DNA of 17,402 bases from Oligoflexus sp. GTDB lineage: Bacteria; Bdellovibrionota_B; Oligoflexia; Oligoflexales; Oligoflexaceae. This document shows positions 13,715-17,402 of this stretch, in pieces. How positions within the stretch are numbered: the stretch's first letter is position 1; each line of letters begins with the position of its first letter. The DNA is taken from contig JASLCY010000567.1 of assembly GCA_030151925.1 (NCBI GenBank), forward strand, positions 1 through 17,402. The letters are read 5' to 3'. Under the pieces are notes generated by a model. The model was not told the origin of the DNA. It saw nothing but the letters and a program-made list of their open reading frames with translations, and searched no databases. Both the position numbers and the translations under genes were made by a program.

Positions 13715-16528
13715 TTACTGAAGCAGCTCGATAAGCTGGTTTCTTGAAAAGGCTTTGAAGACCTCCTCATCCTTATCCATGAACTTCTCGAAGAGTTCTT
13801 TCTTGGAATTGATGAGGAGGTCGATTTTTTCTTCCAACGTCCCGCGCGTCACCAATTTCAAGACCTGGACGTTCTTGTTCTGGCCGATGCGGTAGACGCG
13901 GTCGGTCGCCTGGTTCTCCTTGCTCGCGTTCCACCATCTATCGTAGTGGATCACCACGGAGGCGGCCGTGAGGTCGATACCGACGCCGCCCGCGAGCAGC
14001 GAGGCGACGAAGACCTTGCAATCGGGGTTGGTCTGGAAATTGTCGATGACCTTGCCGCGGTTCTTCGTCTGGCCCGTGAGGACTTCGTGATTGATGTTCT
14101 CCCGATCCAGGTGCTCGCTGATGATCTTGATCATGCCCACGTACTGGCTGTAGATCACCACCTTGTGGCCTGATTCCATCGCTTCGGCGAGGAGTTCCTT
14201 GAGCGTTTCGAACTTGCCGCTCTCGTAGTTCAGGTATTCGTTGCCGTGCACGAGCGCGGGATGGTTGCAGATCTGCTTGAGGAGGGTCAGGATCGCGAAG
14301 ATGTGCAGGAACGGGACCGGCGCCTCATCGTTCTTCAGCGTTTCGACGAGCGGCTTGGCCTTGAGGTCCAAGACCTCCCTATAGAGCTTCACCTGGGCCG
14401 CGGAGAGATGCGTGTGGCGCACGTCCTCGACCTTCTCCGGCAGGTCGTGGAGGACGAGGGCCTTGGTGCGGCGCATCTTGAAGGGGTGGATCAGCTTTTG
14501 CAGCGCGAGCTCCACTTCCGGCTCTGCGCCCTTCCCTATCGGATTGATGAAGTTCTTGCGGAAATAATCGTCCGAACCGAGGAAGCCGGGCACGAGGAAG
14601 TCGAAGAGGTTCTTCATCTCGCCGAGGTGGTTTTCGATCGGCGTACCCGTGAGGCAGAGGCGGATATCCGCCTGCATCATGCACACGGCCTGATAGGTCG
14701 CGGTATCATGGTTCTTGACGAAGTGCGCCTCGTCCAGGATCACCGCATCCCATTGCATGGCCGCCATCTGCTGGATGTCGCGCAGCATCACGCCGTAGCT
14801 CGTGATCATGAGGTCATGGTCTTCCATCATCTTCTTGATGTTCTGGCTCCGCTTGGGGCCGTGATGCTTCAGAGTCTTAAGGTTCGGGCAGAAATCCTGG
14901 ACCTTGTCCTCCCAGTGGTCGAGGACAGTGGTGGGGGCGATCGCCAGGAACTTCGCGCCCGGCTTTTTCTTCTGGATGGCCGAGAGCAGGCCCATGGCCT
15001 GGTGGGTCTTGCCGAGGCCCATCTCGTCGGCGAGGAGCCCGTGGAGCTGGTTCTCGTAGAGCCACCACATCCACTGCACGCCGTGGAACTGGTATTCGCG
15101 GAGCTTGAGGTTGGTGTGGGTGAGGCTCGGCAGCTTGGTGTCGCTGGTGAATTCGAGTTTGCTGCGGATCTGGTTGAGCAGCTTCTTGCTGCCGACGAAC
15201 TGGTCGAAGTCGCCCACGGCCGCCTTGAGGCGCAGGAGCCCCATGGCGTTCACCTTGAGGTATTGGCCGCTCTCGTCGGTTTGCCAGTTATGCTCTTTGA
15301 CGAAGTCCGGGATCTTCACCCATTTCTCGCCCTGCTTGATGTAGTTCCTCTTCCGCTTCTTGAATTGGCTCACGAGGTCGAGCATCGAGATCGAGGTGTC
15401 GGCGCTTTCATAACGCGGGTCGAGATAGAACCAGCCGTCTTCCGACTTATGGATGTGGATCTCGCTGAGTTTCGGCGCGTTTTCGATCGCCGCGGATTTC
15501 AGGGATCCGTCGAGCCAGATGGGCCCCTGGCTCAGGTATTCGGCGAAGCCGTCCTGGATAAGCTGGGCCGAGGCGTCTTCGTTGAAGACCTTTTTCACCG
15601 CGAGATCGCTCCAGCCTTCCCCGACGTCGTGCTCGGCGATAGGCCAATACCCTCGTTCGGGCATGAAGAAATACTCGCGGCCTATATACTTCTGCGCGGC
15701 TTTATAAGGCACGAATTCGAAGTGGCCTTCGCGCCCCTCCGGCTCCAGGCGGGAGACGAGCCGATGCGGCTCCGGGAAGACCGAGATCGAATCAGGGAAC
15801 TGCTCGCGGAGCTTGGCGCTCTGCGCGGCGGTGTGCGGGATGGCGACGACGCGTTCGGCGATCAGCCTCTCTTCGCCGTCCTGGTAGATGCGCGTGCCGC
15901 GCTGGACGATCTGCGTGTGGATCTTAAGTTTACGGACGTCGTCGTCGGCCATCGGCAGCTTCGGATGGCTTTGGAGGAACTTCGCGGCCTCGTCGAGCTG
16001 CAGGTGGTAATTGGTGTGCTCGCCCGCCTTGATCTCGAGGCGGACCTTCATCGTCGGGCCGTTGGCCATGAGCCGGACGTACTGGATGCTGCCCTTGAGG
16101 TGCGTGAGGATGGTCTGGGCCGCGCCCTCGGCTTTGTCTTTTTTCTTCGTATCCTCGTCCCCGGGGGCCGGTTTCTTGCGTTTCGGGGCCACGGGCTGCT
16201 TCAGGGGCATCTTGGTATCGAGGTTCGCGAGGAGCTCGGGCTTCTCGCGATCGATGCAGATCATGAAGGCCGCGAGGTGCTCGCAGTAGACGCCGCTCGT
16301 GCGGTTCTTGCGGCAGGTGCATTCGATCCACTGGATGCAGTGGCCGTTGGGATGAATCTTAAGGCGCGCTTCCTCGCCGCGCGGGCCGCCGGCCGAGACC
16401 TTCGCCGTGACGAGGCCGTGCATGGCTCTCAGGTTTTCCACCCGACCAGAGGTATAGATATCGAGTCCATAGAGCCAATCTTCTTCATCAACGTGGTCGT
16501 AGAAGAATTCTAAGATGTTTTTCTTCAC
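13715..16528 (-). CDS. SWIM zinc-finger SNF2-family DEAD/DEAH ATPase
   Basis: This is a 937-residue DNA-dependent ATPase of the SNF2/Rad54 group. From the N-terminus: a SWIM zinc finger C70-T-C72 ... C82-E-H84; a middle region of about 400 residues of unknown fold; then Walker A with K507 in D-E-M-G-L-G-K-T, the DEAH box at D599, L-T-G-T-P-I-E-N, and a C-terminal helicase domain with arginine fingers in D-R-V-Y-R-I-G-Q. All helicase motifs are intact. The start is the GTG at 16528, giving V-K-K-N-I-L-E-F-F; an upstream in-frame GTG at 16585 overlaps the promoter and is rejected. It stands alone on its strand, with no nuclease or methylase partner in the window. Possible roles include RNA polymerase recycling (RapA-like), repair or defence; none is shown here. 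Confidence 0.9.
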   Translation of the reverse strand: MKKNILEFFYDHVDEEDWLYGLDIYTSGRVENLRAMHGLVTAKVSAGGPRGEEARLKIHPNGHCIQWIECTCRKNRTSGVYCEHLAAFMICIDREKPELLANLDTKMPLKQPVAPKRKKPAPGDEDTKKKDKAEGAAQTILTHLKGSIQYVRLMANGPTMKVRLEIKAGEHTNYHLQLDEAAKFLQSHPKLPMADDDVRKLKIHTQIVQRGTRIYQDGEERLIAERVVAIPHTAAQSAKLREQFPDSISVFPEPHRLVSRLEPEGREGHFEFVPYKAAQKYIGREYFFMPERGYWPIAEHDVGEGWSDLAVKKVFNEDASAQLIQDGFAEYLSQGPIWLDGSLKSAAIENAPKLSEIHIHKSEDGWFYLDPRYESADTSISMLDLVSQFKKRKRNYIKQGEKWVKIPDFVKEHNWQTDESGQYLKVNAMGLLRLKAAVGDFDQFVGSKKLLNQIRSKLEFTSDTKLPSLTHTNLKLREYQFHGVQWMWWLYENQLHGLLADEMGLGKTHQAMGLLSAIQKKKPGAKFLAIAPTTVLDHWEDKVQDFCPNLKTLKHHGPKRSQNIKKMMEDHDLMITSYGVMLRDIQQMAAMQWDAVILDEAHFVKNHDTATYQAVCMMQADIRLCLTGTPIENHLGEMKNLFDFLVPGFLGSDDYFRKNFINPIGKGAEPEVELALQKLIHPFKMRRTKALVLHDLPEKVEDVRHTHLSAAQVKLYREVLDLKAKPLVETLKNDEAPVPFLHIFAILTLLKQICNHPALVHGNEYLNYESGKFETLKELLAEAMESGHKVVIYSQYVGMIKIISEHLDRENINHEVLTGQTKNRGKVIDNFQTNPDCKVFVASLLAGGVGIDLTAASVVIHYDRWWNASKENQATDRVYRIGQNKNVQVLKLVTRGTLEEKIDLLINSKKELFEKFMDKDEEVFKAFSRNQLIELLQ

Positions 16529-16573
16529 TAGTCGGGACCTACAATGAGGGAATGGAGCCAACTCAGCCAACCT

Positions 16574-16584
16574 ATAGTATAGCA
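16574..16584 (-). promoter_or_regulatory. Extended -10 promoter of the SNF2 gene
   Basis: Read on the minus strand, TGCTATACT gives a TG-n-TATACT extended -10 (TATACT at 16576-16581). No -35 box is seen at 17 bases, as is usual for extended -10 promoters. Transcription would begin near 16569, which is downstream of the GTG at 16585 and supports the start at 16528. Confidence 0.45.
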
Positions 16585-16719
16585 CAGATCCACCGAACGG
16601 CGGGGGGAGAAGGCCCCCTCTGAATTCGGATCCATCGCGGCCTCAGCTAGGACCCCGCACCAAAAGCGAAAAAAATATGAGTCGAGACAAGATCTTGAAG
16701 GATTAACCGGGGGCTTTTC

Positions 16720-16746
16720 TCAAGCCCTCCCCACCCCTTCCGATAA
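16720..16746 (+). promoter_or_regulatory. Possible sigma-28 (FliA)-like promoter
   Basis: TCAAGCCC (16720-16727) and TCCGATAA (16739-16746) are exactly 11 bases apart. The consensus is TAAAGTTT, N11, GCCGATAA: seven of eight match at -10 but only four of eight at -35. The rest of the 205-base gap 16586-16790 holds a G-run/C-run hairpin (about 16602-16617), a palindrome CAAGATCTTG (16688-16697) and a GGGCTT/AAGCCC hairpin (16711-16727). No clear sigma-70 promoter on the plus strand was found. The chance of coincidence is real. Confidence 0.3.
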
Positions 16747-16778
16747 CTCCCGGGAATCCTTTAAGAGGGTCTTTTACC

Positions 16779-16783
16779 GAGGA
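16779..16783 (+). promoter_or_regulatory. Ribosome site that supports a TTG start at 16791
   Basis: GAGGA lies seven bases before TTG 16791, the best start of the long open frame running to the window edge. No ATG with a comparable site occurs near the N-terminal end. Confidence 0.6.
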
Positions 16784-16790
16784 AACCGCT

Positions 16791-17402
16791 TTGTCGATCG
16801 CGCGTAAGGATGTGTTCCAGGCATCGAAAATCCTTATCGACTTTCTCCGCGACTTCACGTCGCTGAGCGAGCAGCAGCTGCTTGCGATCCGGAAGATGAT
16901 GGGTGAGGTGGTCGCTCAGGTCATGGACTCCATGATGCTGATGAATGAAGAGGCATCCAAGAAGAAAGGCGACGCCAGCGTCGTGCTCGTCCGGGACGAG
17001 AAGAGCGACAGCTTCGTGAACATGAAGGCCAACGCCGTCGAGGAAAAAGAAGCCGGAAGCGATCAGCGCCTGCACGTGCTCGAGTCGCAGCTCCTCCGCA
17101 ACAGCGGGGTTTTCTCGAAGCACCTGGAAGCGATCGCGACTCTCGACGAGAACCTGCAGAAGGTGATCGCGAACGTCGTCGGCTCCGTTTCGGTGGACGA
17201 CGTCATCGCCCAGCGCCTCTCGCACGTGATCGCCTCGCTGCAGACCCTGCAGAGGGCATTGGCCCAGTTCCTCACCGATTACAAGACCGAGTGCACCGTC
17301 GAGCGCGTGAAGATGCTCCGCAACAGGGTGCTCACCGAGGTCTACCTCAGCTACAGCTCCCAGGAAGAGCGCGATGTCTTCCACCAAATATTCGGTCACC
17401 CA
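16791..17402 (+). CDS. Unrecognised alpha-helical cytoplasmic protein, 3' end outside the window
   Basis: The frame opens at TTG 16791 and stays open for 204 codons to the last base. The visible part starts M-S-I-A-R-K-D-V-F-Q-A-S and is nearly all predicted helix (many heptad-like Leu/Ile/Val), with no signal peptide or membrane helix. No family is certain. Residues 137-147 (D137-V-I-A-Q141-R-L-S-H-V) resemble the D-x-x-x-Q helix of the CheY-P phosphatase CheZ and the Q-D-x-x-x-Q-R-x-x-H-V pattern at the C-terminus of some chemotaxis proteins. A sigma-28-like promoter just upstream would fit a motility role. This is a hint, not an assignment; a coiled-coil structural protein is the alternative. 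It diverges from the SNF2 gene. Confidence 0.65.
   Translation, partial: MSIARKDVFQASKILIDFLRDFTSLSEQQLLAIRKMMGEVVAQVMDSMMLMNEEASKKKGDASVVLVRDEKSDSFVNMKANAVEEKEAGSDQRLHVLESQLLRNSGVFSKHLEAIATLDENLQKVIANVVGSVSVDDVIAQRLSHVIASLQTLQRALAQFLTDYKTECTVERVKMLRNRVLTEVYLSYSSQEERDVFHQIFGHP

Noticed and set aside
14246..16513. Long plus-strand open frame (755 codons) opposite the SNF2 gene
   Set aside because: It has the composition of an antisense shadow (D, R, H, E, L) and no recognisable fold; the opposite strand holds all helicase motifs.
16688..16697. Palindrome CAAGATCTTG as a possible operator
   Set aside because: A single ten-base palindrome in a 205-base gap, without a second copy or known regulator, is not enough for a call.
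16761..17399. Minus-strand open frame opposite the edge gene
   Set aside because: The plus-strand frame has a good ribosome site and a natural helical protein, while the minus frame has shadow composition.
1..17402. Mobile element, CRISPR array or tRNA
   Set aside because: No transposase, integrase, terminal repeats, spaced direct repeats or cloverleaf were seen on either strand.

Overview
The window is a gene-dense stretch of about 17.4 kb from a fairly GC-rich Gram-negative chromosome. Two proteins carry lipoprotein-type signal peptides, two others look like secreted outer-membrane beta-barrels, and an RseP-type site-2 protease follows cdsA. The order cdsA-rseP-tsaB-pssA and the TPR-lipoprotein/LolB-like pair resemble deltaproteobacterial or Bdellovibrionota (Oligoflexia-like) genomes. 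That placement is inference from memory, not a search result. I see no mobile element, CRISPR array, tRNA or rRNA; this is mainly housekeeping and envelope DNA.

Layout. (1) Positions 1-5675, + strand: the C-terminal part of cdsA, then rseP, tsaB, pssA, a putative outer-membrane protein and truA, tightly packed and ending at a hairpin terminator at 5673-5700. This run makes CDP-diacylglycerol, processes membrane proteins, helps make the tRNA t6A modification, makes phosphatidylserine and modifies tRNA with pseudouridine. (2) Positions 5700-9800, + strand: a strong -10 box and a hairpin-rich leader precede a TPR lipoprotein gene split by one in-frame TAG, then a LolB-like lipoprotein, a free-standing GspE/MshE N-terminal domain protein and murG. 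All are overlapping or nearly so, and they suggest an envelope-biogenesis operon. (3) Positions 9783-12106: a beta-barrel protein (-), a solo TrpG/PabA-type glutamine amidotransferase (+) and a double-domain 6-carboxytetrahydropterin synthase-like protein (-). (4) Positions 12164-16585: gltX (+) behind a recognisable promoter, convergent with a SWIM-SNF2 helicase (-). (5) Positions 16586-17402: an intergenic region with a sigma-28-like motif, then an unrecognised mostly helical protein read from a TTG start and running off the window.

No clear new defence or mobile system is present. The points most worth a second look are the in-frame TAG immediately followed by ATG inside the TPR gene, the solo MshEN-like protein coupled to murG, the rearranged active site of the pterin enzyme, and the chemotaxis-like hints at the right edge.
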